A stretch of DNA of 64,000 bases from Hyphomonadaceae bacterium (GTDB lineage Bacteria; Pseudomonadota; Alphaproteobacteria; Rhizobiales; Hyphomicrobiaceae), in NCBI GenBank assembly GCA_019747815.1, contig JAIEQJ010000042.1, positions 1 to 64,000 of the forward strand. The letters run 5' to 3'. Below, piece after piece: positions 46,643-57,664 of this stretch. The first letter of the stretch is position 1; each line of letters starts with the position of its first letter. Position numbers and translations under genes: made by a program. Under the pieces are notes generated by a model. The model had not been told where the DNA came from. It did no database searches and saw only the letters and a program-made list of their open reading frames with translations.

Positions 46643-47842
46643 ATGCACGCCGCTCTCGACATCCACCCGCCGCAGGAGGGAAACGCCGCCCTACCGTCAC
46701 TCGCCGGCCTCGGCCGCGTGGGGCTGGCGGCCCGGTTGCGCGCCATCGGCGTGCCCGACAAGCAGATCAGGATGCGGGTGGGCCAGCTGTGGAGCTGGAT
46801 CTATGCGCGCGGTGCCACCTCGTTCGATCAGATGTCCGACGTGTCGAAGGAGCTGCGCACCACCCTCGCCCGGGCCTACACGCTGGCGCGGCCTCAGATC
46901 GCCGCCGAGCAGGTGTCGACCGACGGCACGCGCAAATGGCTGCTCAGGCTCGCCAAGCGCGGCCACGAGGCGAAGGCGCCGGAAATCGAGACGGTCTACA
47001 TTCCCGAATACGACCGCGGCACGCTGTGCATCTCGAGCCAGATCGGCTGCACGCTCACCTGCACGTTCTGCCATACCGGCACGCAGCGGCTGGTGCGCAA
47101 TCTGGAACCCGAGGAGATCGTGGGCCAGATCCTATTGGCCCGCGACCGCATCGGCGACTGGCCGGGCGCTGCCGCGCCAACCGACGGCGGCCTGCTGCCC
47201 ACCGCCGAGCGCAAGATCACCAACGTGGTGCTGATGGGCATGGGTGAGCCGCTCTACAACTTCGACAACGTCAGAGACGCCATGGCGATTGCCGCCGACG
47301 GCGACGGCCTAGCCCTGTCGAAGCGGCGCATCACGCTCTCCACCAGCGGCGTGGTGCCGGAGATCCCGCGCTGGGGCGCCGAGGCCGGCACCATGCTGGC
47401 GATCTCGCTGCATGCCACGCGCGACGCGCTGCGCGACACGCTGGTGCCCATCAACCGCAAGTATCCGATTGCCGAGCTGATGGCGGCCTGCCGCGCCTAT
47501 CCGGGCCTTTCCAATGCCCGGCGCATCACCTTCGAATACGTCATGCTGAAGGGCATCAATGACAGCCTCGCCGAGGCCAAGGCCCTGGTGAAGCTGCTGG
47601 CCGGCATTCCCGCCAAGATCAATCTCATTCCGTTCAATCCCTGGCCCGGCACCGCCTATGAATGCTCGGACTGGGAGCAGATCGAGCGCTTCGCCGAGAT
47701 CATCAACCAGGCCGGCTACGCCAGCCCGGTGCGCATGCCGCGCGGCCGCGACATCATGGCGGCCTGCGGACAGCTCAAGTCGGAGAGCCTCAGGATACGG
47801 GCGCGCGAGCGTGCGGCGACCGAGGGAACGGGGGCGGTGTGA
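46643..47842 (+). CDS. rlmN: 23S rRNA (adenine-2503-C2)/tRNA methyltransferase
   Basis: 399 residues. The radical SAM cysteines are C136, C140 and C143 (CTLTCTFC), and the second catalytic cysteine, C375, is in [18 protein letters not shown] and [11 protein letters not shown] are family blocks. It methylates A2503 of 23S rRNA and A37 of some tRNAs. The start at 46643 gives a slightly long N-terminus, with a first family match from about residue 27. The stop overlaps the next gene's ATG by one base. Confidence 0.95.
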   Translation: MHAALDIHPPQEGNAALPSLAGLGRVGLAARLRAIGVPDKQIRMRVGQLWSWIYARGATSFDQMSDVSKELRTTLARAYTLARPQIAAEQVSTDGTRKWLLRLAKRGHEAKAPEIETVYIPEYDRGTLCISSQIGCTLTCTFCHTGTQRLVRNLEPEEIVGQILLARDRIGDWPGAAAPTDGGLLPTAERKITNVVLMGMGEPLYNFDNVRDAMAIAADGDGLALSKRRITLSTSGVVPEIPRWGAEAGTMLAISLHATRDALRDTLVPINRKYPIAELMAACRAYPGLSNARRITFEYVMLKGINDSLAEAKALVKLLAGIPAKINLIPFNPWPGTAYECSDWEQIERFAEIINQAGYASPVRMPRGRDIMAACGQLKSESLRIRARERAATEGTGAV

Positions 47843-48264
47843 TGAGAGCCATCGGGCGGGTCCTGTGGCTGCCGTTTGCTTTCCTGCTGGCGGCGGCCGT
47901 GGCGGTTTATGTCGTCATATCCCTCGGCCAGGAACGCATCGTGCAGGCCGTCACCGGACGCGGACCCGACGATGTGACGCTCACCGCGGGCTTCGACCTT
48001 CTCAGGCTGGGCTATGCCTTCCTGTCGATCAATACGCTGCTGCCGGCGCTGCTGCTCGTGATCATCGGGGAGGTGGCACGCATTCGCAGCTCGCTTTACT
48101 ACGTGGTCGGCGGCGGCGCGGCGCTTGCCATTGTGCCGCTGATGTCGCGCCTCGCCCAGCCGCTGACGGTGCTCGATCTCTCGCCCGTGGTGTGGCAGGT
48201 GCTGGCCACCGCGGGCTTTGCCGGCGGGTTCGTCTACTGGCTGCTGGCGGGCCGCAACGCTTGA
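47842..48264 (+). CDS. Four-helix membrane protein, unknown (first of a tandem pair)
   Basis: 140 residues, four hydrophobic segments (about 7-30, 55-78, 83-105, 118-136). It starts within the rlmN stop codon and is co-transcribed. The ends, MRAIGRVL and GFVYWLLAGR, match those of the next gene. No family is recognised. Confidence 0.75.
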   Translation: MRAIGRVLWLPFAFLLAAAVAVYVVISLGQERIVQAVTGRGPDDVTLTAGFDLLRLGYAFLSINTLLPALLLVIIGEVARIRSSLYYVVGGGAALAIVPLMSRLAQPLTVLDLSPVVWQVLATAGFAGGFVYWLLAGRNA

Positions 48265-48380
48265 GTGCGACGTCCGCTTCCGGGGGCATCGGCTGCGCTG
48301 TGACACTGAAAAAGACGTTGAGCACTCTGGGGAAGCGCCGGTAGATTGACAGCCTGACTGAAAGTCTTGCGGGTCGAGCG

Positions 48381-48863
48381 ATGCGTGCCATTCGAGTTCT
48401 GTTCGGCTTTGTATTGGCTTGCCTGGCCGCCGCAGCGACCCTCGTGCTGTTCGTCTACACGCCGGCCGAGCTGGCGAGCTTGCCGTCCGGCATGGGCGCC
48501 GACCGAATGTCGGAAGCCGGCCTCTTCGCCTTGGCGGTGACGCCGCATGTCGCCACCTTCGCGGCACTGCCCGCTCTGATCGGCGCCGTCTTCGCCGAGA
48601 GCCGGGGCATCTCGAGCTGGGGCTACTACGCCATGGTCGGCATCGGCATCGCCGTGCTCGGCTTTCTGGCTCAGCATGTCAGCGAAGCGCCGGGGCAGAC
48701 CAGCATCCTGCACAACTACGCCCTGACGGCGTTTCTGACGGCCGGCTTGACCGGGGGGTGGGCCTACTGGTTGTTCTCGGGTCGATACGTAATGCCGCGG
48801 GCTGGCACCCCGGCTCGCGAGGCCGGCCCCGAGGCCTCTTCCAGCGCCCCCCACGAGGCCTGA
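48381..48863 (+). CDS. Four-helix membrane protein, unknown (second of a tandem pair)
   Basis: 160 residues with the same layout as the preceding gene: MRAI start, four hydrophobic segments, GGWAYWLFSGRYV near the end, then a short hydrophilic tail. The pair looks like an old tandem duplication. The gap between the two is 116 bp. Function unknown. Confidence 0.72.
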   Translation: MRAIRVLFGFVLACLAAAATLVLFVYTPAELASLPSGMGADRMSEAGLFALAVTPHVATFAALPALIGAVFAESRGISSWGYYAMVGIGIAVLGFLAQHVSEAPGQTSILHNYALTAFLTAGLTGGWAYWLFSGRYVMPRAGTPAREAGPEASSSAPHEA

Positions 48864-48998
48864 GGCGCGGCAATCTGTCCGACTGCCAAAGTTTCCCTGC
48901 CACGTCTCAGACCCGCCGCTGAAGCGATCCTGGCGCCGTTCCAGAGGCTTGGACTCGCCGCGTAACCATGCTGATGCTGCGTCGCGCCTAAATTATTG

Positions 48999-49009
48999 CT
49001 GCAATGCAA
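48999..49009. promoter_or_regulatory. PhaR-like CTGC-N3-GCA site
   Basis: CTGCAATGCAA is close to CTGC-N3-GCAG, a motif reported for PHB-responsive PhaR repressors in alphaproteobacteria. It is 81 bp upstream of the phasin-like gene. One mismatch and a short motif make this tentative. Confidence 0.35.
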
Positions 49010-49089
49010 AAAATGGGGTAGGGTGTCCCGTTTCGGAGGCCTTACCCAACACGCGCTTTGTATCTGCACAAGAAGAGGGATCAGCGGCC

Positions 49090-49428
49090 ATGCTCGACAT
49101 CAAATTCCAGGCCCAGCTTGCTGAAGCCACCGCCGGCATGATGCGGGCGTGCGCGCTGGCCACGGCGCGGGCTGCCGGCACGTCGATGGCGCAGGGCATG
49201 TCGATCTGGTCGCGCTGGCTGCAGGCCTCGACCGCGCCCACCGCACGGGCCGACGCCACGGTTGCATGGGCCGCCTGGCCCCAGGCCTGCGCCGCCGAGG
49301 ACAGCGTGCCCACGCAAGACCCGCCGCCGGCGCCCGCCGAGCCGCCGGCGGATGCCGCCTTTTCCAGCTATCGCTCGTCGAGCGGCTACGCCGTGGCGCA
49401 GGTCATCGTTCCTGAGCCGGCGTCGTAG
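49090..49428 (+). CDS. Small phasin-like protein
   Basis: 112 residues. Residues 1-60 form an amphipathic Ala/Met/Trp-rich helix (FQAQLAEATAGMMRACALAT, WSRWLQ), like short phasin domains that coat polyhydroxybutyrate granules. Residues 75-95 are Pro/Ala-rich. No known catalytic motif. The phasin idea is supported only by composition and a possible PhaR site upstream; a generic structural protein is the alternative. Confidence 0.45.
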   Translation: MLDIKFQAQLAEATAGMMRACALATARAAGTSMAQGMSIWSRWLQASTAPTARADATVAWAAWPQACAAEDSVPTQDPPPAPAEPPADAAFSSYRSSSGYAVAQVIVPEPAS

Positions 49429-49454
49429 GCGGTTTGCCTATCGCTGTTGGGCTT

Positions 49455-49685
49455 CTACTTCTTCTTTTTTGCCGGCTTGGTGCGGCAGTAGGGTTTTTGC
49501 TTCCCGGTCTTGGGCGCCACCCACGTGCATTCCGTGGCCTTTGCCGTGCAGGCCGTCTGTGCGAGACCCTTGCACGCTGACGCTTTTGCCTGAGCGTGTG
49601 CCGGAGCCGTCAGGCCCAGCGGCAAAAGCAAGGCCGCGGCAGCCAAAACGTATCGCCCTGTCGTGATCCTGCTGCGTGTGCACAT
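49455..49685 (-). CDS. Small exported Cys-containing basic protein
   Basis: 76 residues. A signal peptide ends near AHAQ (residue 32). The mature part has four cysteines (SACKG, TACTAK, ECTW, YCRT) and a Lys-rich tail (PAKKKK). Similar short proteins are common in Hyphomicrobiales, always unnamed. Two disulfides are likely. Function unknown. Convergent with the phasin-like gene. Confidence 0.65.
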   Translation of the reverse strand: MCTRSRITTGRYVLAAAALLLPLGLTAPAHAQAKASACKGLAQTACTAKATECTWVAPKTGKQKPYCRTKPAKKKK

Positions 49686-49771
49686 GAATCAATCCCCCCT
49701 GGTTCAAGGGGCGAATCCTAGCATGCGCAAAGTGCGCCTGCAGAGCACTTTCTACAGCGCCTGCCCGCACG

Positions 49772-50377
49772 CTAGCCGTTCTGCAGATGCGCAATCGCCT
49801 GCTCGAGCCGGTCGTCGCCCCAGTAGAGCTCGTCGCGCGCCAGAAACGAGGGCGCCCCGAAAATGCCGAGCTCCTCGGCCTCCTCCGTCCGCTGACGCAG
49901 GCGCTCCTTGAGCTCGGGCGGCTCGATGCGCGCCAGCAGCGCCGGCCGGTCGACGCCCAAGCCGTCCAGGATATCCCCGAGCACCCGCTTGTCCGAGATG
50001 TTCGCCCCGTGCGCGAACTGCGCCGTGTAGACGGCGCGCGTGAAGGCGGGCCCCCAGCCCTCGTCGTGGCCGATCAGGGCCAGGCGCGCGGCGTAGAGGC
50101 TGTTCTGCGGGAACGGCGAGGGCATCTTGAACGGCAGGCCGCGCTCGGCCGTCAGCCGCTGCATCTCGCGCACCATGTAGCGGCCCTTGGCCGGATAGAT
50201 ATTGAACGGCGACGTGCTCCAGCCCTGGGCATGAAAGATCGGCCCCAGCACGAACGGCTTCCAGACGATGTCGACGCCGGCCGCGTGCGCCAATGCCTCG
50301 ATGCGCATGGCGCTGAGATAGGAATAGGTCGAGGCCAGCTCGTGCCAGAACCCCAGCCGTGGACGCGAGGCGCGCAT
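49772..50377 (-). CDS. DsbA-fold protein, 2-hydroxychromene-2-carboxylate isomerase-like
   Basis: 201 residues from ATG 50377, which precedes the first family match; the frame is open to 50458. FWHELASTYSYLSAMR (10-25) corresponds to the start of the kappa-class GST/HCCA isomerases, with S16 in the place of the catalytic serine. FNIYPAKGRYMVREMQR and GIFGAPSFLARDELYWGDDRL are further matches. It is a glutathione-dependent isomerase fold; no naphthalene genes are nearby, so its substrate is open. Divergent from argG. Confidence 0.85.
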   Translation of the reverse strand: MRASRPRLGFWHELASTYSYLSAMRIEALAHAAGVDIVWKPFVLGPIFHAQGWSTSPFNIYPAKGRYMVREMQRLTAERGLPFKMPSPFPQNSLYAARLALIGHDEGWGPAFTRAVYTAQFAHGANISDKRVLGDILDGLGVDRPALLARIEPPELKERLRQRTEEAEELGIFGAPSFLARDELYWGDDRLEQAIAHLQNG

Positions 50378-50489
50378 TCCGTGTCGTCCCGCCCAGCGCT
50401 GGCGGAGCCGCCTCGCCGTGCTTGCCGGGGCAGCGTTCTCGCCTATAGTGCGCCGCAATTTCGCGACCTAAGAGAAAGTGAGCCGTTTC

Positions 50490-51734
<1,245 letters not shown>

Positions 51735-51756
51735 GGTCGCGGGACAAGCAAATGCC

Positions 51757-51847
51757 GTCATCACGGGCCCTGTGCCCAAGATCCATGTGTCGGCTTGCTC
51801 CGGCGCTCATTGATGGCTGGATCCCGGCAACACGTGCCGGGATGACA
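51757..51847. repeat. CATCCCGG dispersed repeat, divergent copy
   Basis: GTCATCACGGGCCC at the left and GTGCCGGGATGACA at the right form imperfect inverted ends; an inner GGATCCCGGC also fits. It separates argG from the M50 protease gene. Confidence 0.6.
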
Positions 51848-51894
51848 GCGTGCCGCGCGCAGCTACCGGCCGGCGACTGATCAGGAGCACGCCC

Positions 51895-52566
51895 ATGTTC
51901 ACGCGCATGGAGATCGGCCGCATCGCCGGCATCCCGATCTACCTCGACATGATGTTCGTGCTGGTGCTGTTGATCTTCAGCTATCCCTACTTCACCACCG
52001 GCAACACGCAGCTCATGTCGGCGGGGTTCATCATCGTGGTCGGATTGCTGCTGTCGATCCTGCTGCACGAGCTTGGCCATGCCTTCGCCGGCCGATTGTT
52101 CCAGGCGCATGTCTCGCACATCGAGCTGACGGGCCTTGGCGGCATCGCCCACTTCGAGCGGACGCTGCCGCGTTCGGCCTTCAAGCGCTCTGTCATCTAT
52201 CTGGCGGGGCCGGCGGTGAACCTGCTTTTGTGGTTCCTGCTGGATGCGCTGGCTATCGGGGCTGCCGGCGCCGGCAATCCGATGGTGGCGCTGCCGCTGG
52301 CCGTGCTGTCCTACAGCAACTTCATCCTGATGTGCTTCAACCTGCTGCCCGCCTACCCCTTGGACGGCGGCCACACGCTCGATGCCTGGCTCGGTGCGGT
52401 GTTGGGCGGGCAGTGGGCAACCCGCATCGTGGCCTCTCTCGGCCTCGCCGTTGCGGCGCTTCTGATGTACCTGGCGATCCCGAGCGCGTTCTTCCTGATG
52501 CTCGTAGCCCTGGTGATCGGCCTCGCCAACTGGCAGGCTCTGCAGAGCCTGGGCCGGTGGCGGTGA
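51895..52566 (+). CDS. Site-2 protease family (M50) membrane metalloprotease
   Basis: 223 residues from ATG 51895, with AGGAG upstream. HELGH at 58-62 gives two zinc ligands, and NLLPAYPLDGGH near 147-158 supplies the third (Asp). About six membrane segments. It is the short form without PDZ or CBS domains. It would cleave a membrane substrate within the bilayer; the target is unknown. Confidence 0.88.
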   Translation: MFTRMEIGRIAGIPIYLDMMFVLVLLIFSYPYFTTGNTQLMSAGFIIVVGLLLSILLHELGHAFAGRLFQAHVSHIELTGLGGIAHFERTLPRSAFKRSVIYLAGPAVNLLLWFLLDALAIGAAGAGNPMVALPLAVLSYSNFILMCFNLLPAYPLDGGHTLDAWLGAVLGGQWATRIVASLGLAVAALLMYLAIPSAFFLMLVALVIGLANWQALQSLGRWR

Positions 52567-52625
52567 GGTAATCCAGACCTCCCGATGCAAACCGACAGCC
52601 CGCGCCGAAGGGATGGGCCGCCTGT

Positions 52626-53408
52626 CTATCTGTCCTTTCCTTTCGCCGCAAAGAACGCCTTGATCGCCCCCTGGGGCTCGCCGGTCTTGTAGGCATCGGA
52701 GAGCGCGTCGATGCCGGCATAGATGCCTTCCTCCACCGAGACGCGCTCCCAGCGGTTCATCAGCGCCTTCTGGGCGCGGACGGCTTCGGGGGTCGCGCGG
52801 CAGATGGCGTCGAGCCAATGGTCGACGGCCCCGTCCAGCTCCGCCGCCATCACCACCTTCTGCACGAAGCCCATGGCCAGAGCCTCGCGCGCCGGATACA
52901 TGGCCCCCGTCAGCAGCATCTCGCGCGTCCGGCCCCAGCCGATGAGGCCCGGCAGCAGCGCGGCCTCGATCACCGAGGGAATCCCCATGTGCACCTCCGG
53001 CATGCCGAACTGCGCCGTGTCGGAGGCCACGCGCATGTCGCAGCTCGCCGCCACCTCCAGGCCGGCGCCAAGGCAGAACCCGTTGATGCGCCCGATCACC
53101 GGCACCGGACATGTGCGGATCGCCGCGCAGGCCTGATGCAGCCGCGTGATGAACAGCCGCGCGCTGTCGGCGCACAGGGCGCCGAGTTCGTTCAAATCCG
53201 CGCCGCCGATGAAGGCCCGCTCGCCGGCGCCGGTCAGCACCACGGCCCGCAGCCCCTTGTCTCCTGCAAGCTTGGCGAACGCGCCGGCGATTTCCAGGAT
53301 CAGCGGCGTCGCCAGGCAGTTGAGTCGCCGCGGGTTGTCGATGGTCACGCGGGCCACGCGCCCGGCGCTCCGCTCGTTGATTTCCACGTGTACGATCGCG
53401 TCCGCCAT
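52626..53408 (-). CDS. Enoyl-CoA hydratase/isomerase family protein
   Basis: 260 residues. The oxyanion-hole segments AFIGGADLNEL (about 65-75) and GFCLGAGLEVAASCD (about 110-124) are present. MPEVHMGI carries one of the usual glutamates. It adds water to an enoyl-CoA or isomerises one. It is convergent with the M50 gene, and no other beta-oxidation gene is next to it. Confidence 0.88.
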   Translation of the reverse strand: MADAIVHVEINERSAGRVARVTIDNPRRLNCLATPLILEIAGAFAKLAGDKGLRAVVLTGAGERAFIGGADLNELGALCADSARLFITRLHQACAAIRTCPVPVIGRINGFCLGAGLEVAASCDMRVASDTAQFGMPEVHMGIPSVIEAALLPGLIGWGRTREMLLTGAMYPAREALAMGFVQKVVMAAELDGAVDHWLDAICRATPEAVRAQKALMNRWERVSVEEGIYAGIDALSDAYKTGEPQGAIKAFFAAKGKDR

Positions 53409-53452
53409 CCAACTCTCCTGGTTATGCGGCCGTGAGTTTGGCAGATTGCAGC

Positions 53453-54103
53453 ATGCCGCTCCAGAACCGCGTTACGCCCGAAGGCGAGATCATCGCCACG
53501 CCCCACCGTGGCCTCTTGATGGGCAACCGGGGCGGTGCGTTCCACGCCCCCGATCAGTCGCTGGGCAGCCGCCGCTGGGCCAGCAAGCAGTGGATCGCCT
53601 GCGTGCTGGAGTTCAAGGGCCGGCACCGCGAGGTCATGCAGCCGAACCGCTATACCGAGCTGTTCTTCCTCGACGAGGCCACAGCGCTGGCTGCCGGCCA
53701 CCGGCCCTGCTTTGAATGCCGCCGCGCCGATGCGGACCGGTTCGCCGATCTGTGGGCGAGGACCCACGGCGACCCGGATCGCGCGCGGGCCCCTGTCATG
53801 GATGAGGTGCTGCACGCCGAGCGTGTGGACCGCGACCGCAGCAAGGTCACATTCCCCGCCCGGCGCGCCGATGTTCCCAGCGGTGCCTTTGTCCGCTATG
53901 CGCAGGATGCCGATGCCGCGCGGCCATATCTTGTTGTCGGCCATAATCTTTTGGTGTGGGAGCCGGGCGGCTACAGTGCCCTCGTCTCGCCGGCGGCGAT
54001 CACCGAGGAGGTGGAGGTGCTCACGCCGGCTTCCATCGTTGCCGTACTTTCAGCCGGTTATCGTCCGATGCTGCACCCTTCGGCCGCAGCACTGCTCGGC
54101 TGA
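53453..54103 (+). CDS. Conserved protein with Ada-like CxxC segment, unknown function
   Basis: 216 residues from ATG 53453. The TALAAGHRPCFECRRADADRF segment (about 75-95) looks like the zinc-binding turn of Ada-type domains, although only one CxxC pair is seen. The rest (GNRGGAFHAPDQSL, RYTELFFLDEA, YLVVGHNLLVWEPGGYS) is conserved in proteobacterial hypotheticals I recall without a name. No signal peptide. Function unknown. Confidence 0.7.
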   Translation: MPLQNRVTPEGEIIATPHRGLLMGNRGGAFHAPDQSLGSRRWASKQWIACVLEFKGRHREVMQPNRYTELFFLDEATALAAGHRPCFECRRADADRFADLWARTHGDPDRARAPVMDEVLHAERVDRDRSKVTFPARRADVPSGAFVRYAQDADAARPYLVVGHNLLVWEPGGYSALVSPAAITEEVEVLTPASIVAVLSAGYRPMLHPSAAALLG

Positions 54104-54124
54104 GCGCAGAGGGAAACCGCCACC

Positions 54125-54949
54125 ATGACCAGGTCCACGCTGCGACGCACCCTGCGGCGCGTCTATGCCACCATCGTGACCGTGCTGGTGATCTCGCTCG
54201 TCGCCAAGTTCGTCGATCATATTCCCCTGCTCAAGGCCTCGGGCCCGAGCGCGGTGCTGAAGGACCTCTACGAGTTTCTGCGCGACATGTCGCTGCTGAT
54301 TGCCACCGGCGGCGTCGCCTATGTCGCCAATATCTATCAGAAGCGCGCCAGCTTCATCGCCGCGCTCAAGGAGGAGTGGCGCGACATCATCGCCGCCAAG
54401 TCCGCCCTGTTCTCTTACACGCAACTGGAGAAGCCGACGCTTGAACAGTATCTGGCGGCCTTCTGCCGGCTTTCCGAGACCATCGACAACATGCGCTCGG
54501 TCTATCAGAACGTCGGCGAGACCGGCGACCTCATCGGTCTCTATCCTTATGCGCCGCTGCACGATATGCGCCGCGCGCTGCAGACCCTCGACCCGCGCAA
54601 GACGCCCAATGTCGAGGCCGAGGCGCGCTCCCTGGCCCGCGACGCCATTCTCCAGTCGTTCTATGCGCTGCGCGAAACCTTCCTGGAGGAGTTGGACCTC
54701 GAAGCCCCGGATCATCCGTTGCTCATCTCGGGCGGCCGCCGCAGCAAGGCGAGCGGCGCAACGCGCACGGCGCGAAGAGCGCAGGAGCGGCAGCGCGCCG
54801 CGCAAGATCGCATGCCCCCACCTGATCCGCGCATCGACACGCTGCTGGCGGAGCTCAATGCCAAGGAGCAGACCACGACCAAGCCCTGGCGCCAGCCCGC
54901 TGGCGATGGCGCCACAGCCTCGCCCAACGGCCGCGGAACTTTAGCCTAA
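54125..54949 (+). CDS. Membrane-anchored protein of unknown function
   Basis: 274 residues. A basic N-terminus and one membrane segment (about 13-30), perhaps a second near 55-72, are followed by a helical soluble domain (75-200) and a disordered, basic C-terminus (200-274). It follows the previous gene by 21 bp, so they may form an operon. No family recognised. Confidence 0.65.
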   Translation: MTRSTLRRTLRRVYATIVTVLVISLVAKFVDHIPLLKASGPSAVLKDLYEFLRDMSLLIATGGVAYVANIYQKRASFIAALKEEWRDIIAAKSALFSYTQLEKPTLEQYLAAFCRLSETIDNMRSVYQNVGETGDLIGLYPYAPLHDMRRALQTLDPRKTPNVEAEARSLARDAILQSFYALRETFLEELDLEAPDHPLLISGGRRSKASGATRTARRAQERQRAAQDRMPPPDPRIDTLLAELNAKEQTTTKPWRQPAGDGATASPNGRGTLA

Positions 54950-54964
54950 GGTCTTGGCGATGCA

Positions 54965-55099
54965 GTCATCCCGGAATTGCGAGGCAAACGCGATCTCCGG
55001 GACCCAGGGGCCCACGAGCGATCGCGGGTCGGCCCTCGGCCCCGGGGTCGCGGCTCTCCACACTCGCGCCTCCGGTGCAACCACTCGGCCACGATGACA
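54965..55099. repeat. CATCCCGG dispersed repeat, copy with long inner part
   Basis: GTCATCCCGGAATTGC at the left, CTCCGGGACCCAGGGGCCC inside, and GATGACA at the right mark another copy. It sits between two convergent genes. Confidence 0.65.
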
Positions 55100-55106
55100 A
55101 AGCCGC

Positions 55107-55631
55107 TCACCCTCCCGGCGCGACGAACACCGGTGCCGCCCTGGCCGTCCGTTGCCGCTCCTCGACGGTCAGTGCCGAATGCGCGGCATTGATCCGGCGT
55201 GCCATGGCGAACAGGTACTCGATCACCTCGTTGGGCAGCTCCGCCGCGGCGTAACGGTCGGGATGATAGGCCTTGGCGAGCGCGACATAGGCTTGGCGGA
55301 CGTCCTCGCGCGGCGCACCGGGCGCCACGCCGAGCACGGCGTGGGGATCGAACCCGTCGAGGTCGCGCACGCGGGCCTTGAGATTGGGCAGCTTCGGCAC
55401 GCCCATCAGCTTGAGGGAGACGACCTGCGCCTTGGCGATATAGCTGCGCTCGCCGCCGTAGGGCTCGAATTCCAGGAAGGGGCCCGGGCCGTTCAGCGCC
55501 TCGCCCAAGGTCTTGGTTGTAGGGATCAACAATTTGCCTCGCATCGTCGTGCCGTCGGCAAGCGCCGCTTCGACCGGCATGGCCGTCAGATCGGGGGGGC
55601 TGTCAGTCCTGGACCGGTCGAACATCGCCAT
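55107..55631 (-). CDS. J-domain (DnaJ-like) protein
   Basis: 174 residues from ATG 55631, with AAGGAAG upstream; ATG 55625 is an alternative with better spacing. Residues 20-90 are a beta-rich segment (ADGTTMRGKLLIPTT, EPYGGERSYIAKAQVVSL) of PilZ-like look. The J-domain follows with VLGVAPGAPREDVRQAYVALAKAYHPD, the HPD motif intact. It would stimulate an Hsp70 ATPase. It lacks zinc-finger and client domains, so it is a specialised co-chaperone. Divergent from typA. Confidence 0.8.
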   Translation of the reverse strand: MAMFDRSRTDSPPDLTAMPVEAALADGTTMRGKLLIPTTKTLGEALNGPGPFLEFEPYGGERSYIAKAQVVSLKLMGVPKLPNLKARVRDLDGFDPHAVLGVAPGAPREDVRQAYVALAKAYHPDRYAAAELPNEVIEYLFAMARRINAAHSALTVEERQRTARAAPVFVAPGG

Positions 55632-55828
55632 ATGCTTCCTTGCTGCGTTCCGCTTCGGGACACGGGGTGGTTCCCTGCCCTGGGATAGGCAAGAATCGTG
55701 CTGCGGCGGGGGTGGCTGGCGGTGCAACCCGAACTGTGCTACCTCGCGGGCCAATTGGTGCGGCGCAGCATGGGCTGGCGCCGCTTTCCCTTGCTTGCAG
55801 CAGGGCCTCGACCCCCAAGGACCCTCGT

Positions 55829-57664
55829 ATGGACCTTCGCAATATCGCGATCATCGCGCACGTCGATCACGGCAAGACCACGCTGGTCGATGCGCTGCTC
55901 AAGCAGTCGGGCGCCTTCCGCCAGAACCAGAAGGTGGAAAGCCAGGCGCTCGACAGCAACGACCTGGAGCGCGAGCGCGGCATCACCATTCTTGCCAAGT
56001 GCACGTCGATCCTGTGGCACGACACGCGCATCAACATCGTCGACACGCCTGGCCACGCCGACTTCGGCGGCGAGGTCGAGCGCATCCTCAACATGGTGGA
56101 CGGCGCCATCGTGCTGGTGGACGCTTCCGAGGGGCCGCTGCCGCAGACCAAGTTCGTTGTCTCCAAGGCGCTCAAGCAGGGCCTGCGCCCCATCGTGGTC
56201 ATCAACAAGATCGATCGGCCGGACGAGCGCCACAACGCGGTGCTGAATGAAATCTTCGATCTGTTCGCCAACCTCGACGCCAGCGACGAGCAGCTCGACT
56301 TCCCCGTGCTTTACGGCTCGGGCCGCGACGGCTGGATGGCCGCCGACCCCGCGGGCCCCAAGAATGATCTCGAGCCGCTGTTCGACCTCGTGCTCCGCCA
56401 CGTGCCTCAGCCGGCGGTCGAGGACGGCCCCTTCCGCATGCTTGCGACCACGCTGGAGGCCGATCCCTATCTCGGGCGCGTGCTCACCGGGCGTATCCGC
56501 TCCGGCAGCGTCAAGCCGAACCAGACCATCAAGGCTCTGCGTCGCGACGGCTCGCTGATCGAAACTGCGCGCGTCACCAAGGTGCTGGCCTTTCGCGGCC
56601 TGGAGCGCACGGCGGTCGATGTCGCGGAAGCCGGCGACATCGTGGCCCTGGCCGGCATCACCGAGGCGACCGTCGCCGACACCCTGTGCGATCCGGCCGT
56701 CGATGCCGCGCTCTCCGCCCAGCCCATCGATCCGCCGACGCTCGCCATGATGTTCCGCATCAACGACGGGCCGTTCGCGGGCCAGGAGGGCGACAAGGTG
56801 CAGAGCCGTGTCATCCGCGACCGGCTGCTCAAGGAGGCCGAGCGCAACGTCGCCATCCGCGTCACCGAGCATCCCGAGACCAAGGACGCCTACGAGGTGG
56901 CGGGCCGCGGCGAGCTGCAGCTCGGCATCCTGATCGAGACCATGCGTCGCGAGGGCTTCGAGCTCACCGTGTCGCGCCCGCGCGTGGTGTTCAAGACCGA
57001 TCCCGCCACCCGCCAGCGGCTCGAGCCGATCGAGGAGGTGATCATCGACGTCGACGAGGAGCATTCCGGCGTGGTGGTGCAGAAGCTTTCCGAGCGGCGC
57101 GCCGATCTGCGAGACATGCGGCCCTCGGGCGGCGGCCGCCAGCGTCTCGTCTTCCATGCGCCGACGCGCGGACTGATCGGCTATCAGAGCGAGCTCTTGA
57201 CCGACACGCGCGGCACCGCCGTCATGAACCGGCTGTTCCACGACTACGCGCCGTTCAAGGGCGAGGTCGCCGGCCGCCGCACCGGCGTGCTGATCTCCAA
57301 CGCTGCCGGCGAAGCGACCGCCTACTCGCTCTTCTATCTGCAGGATCGCGGCGCCATGGTCATCGATCCGCAGACGCGCGTCTACGAGGGCATGATCGTC
57401 GGCCAGCACGCGCGCGAGAACGACCTCATCGTCAACGTGATCCAGGGCAAGAAGCTCTCCAACGTGCGCGCGGCCGGCAAGGACGAGAACATGATCCTCA
57501 CCCCGCCGCTCAGGATGACGCTGGAGCGCGCTCTGTCCTACATCCAGGACGACGAGCTGGTGGAGATCACGCCCAAGTCGATCCGGCTCAGGAAGCGCTG
57601 GCTCGATCCCAACGAGCGCAAGAAGCGCGAGCGCGCGCGCGAGGCCGAGAGGGAGGCGGTTTGA
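55829..57664 (+). CDS. typA: Translational GTPase TypA/BipA
   Basis: 611 residues from ATG 55829 (AAGGA upstream), giving [18 protein letters not shown] as in other TypA proteins; the frame extends upstream without support. [15 protein letters not shown] and NKIDR complete the G-domain. [24 protein letters not shown] in the C-terminal half is diagnostic. It binds ribosomes and acts in stress and low-temperature growth. Confidence 0.96.
   Translation: MDLRNIAIIAHVDHGKTTLVDALLKQSGAFRQNQKVESQALDSNDLERERGITILAKCTSILWHDTRINIVDTPGHADFGGEVERILNMVDGAIVLVDASEGPLPQTKFVVSKALKQGLRPIVVINKIDRPDERHNAVLNEIFDLFANLDASDEQLDFPVLYGSGRDGWMAADPAGPKNDLEPLFDLVLRHVPQPAVEDGPFRMLATTLEADPYLGRVLTGRIRSGSVKPNQTIKALRRDGSLIETARVTKVLAFRGLERTAVDVAEAGDIVALAGITEATVADTLCDPAVDAALSAQPIDPPTLAMMFRINDGPFAGQEGDKVQSRVIRDRLLKEAERNVAIRVTEHPETKDAYEVAGRGELQLGILIETMRREGFELTVSRPRVVFKTDPATRQRLEPIEEVIIDVDEEHSGVVVQKLSERRADLRDMRPSGGGRQRLVFHAPTRGLIGYQSELLTDTRGTAVMNRLFHDYAPFKGEVAGRRTGVLISNAAGEATAYSLFYLQDRGAMVIDPQTRVYEGMIVGQHARENDLIVNVIQGKKLSNVRAAGKDENMILTPPLRMTLERALSYIQDDELVEITPKSIRLRKRWLDPNERKKRERAREAEREAV

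Noticed and set aside
55638-55805. Possible structured RNA (6S-like) between the J-domain gene and typA
   Set aside because: CCTTGCTGC and GCAGCAGGG could pair over about 170 nt, but the stem overlaps the ribosome binding region of the J-domain gene and I see no conserved 6S or SRP core.
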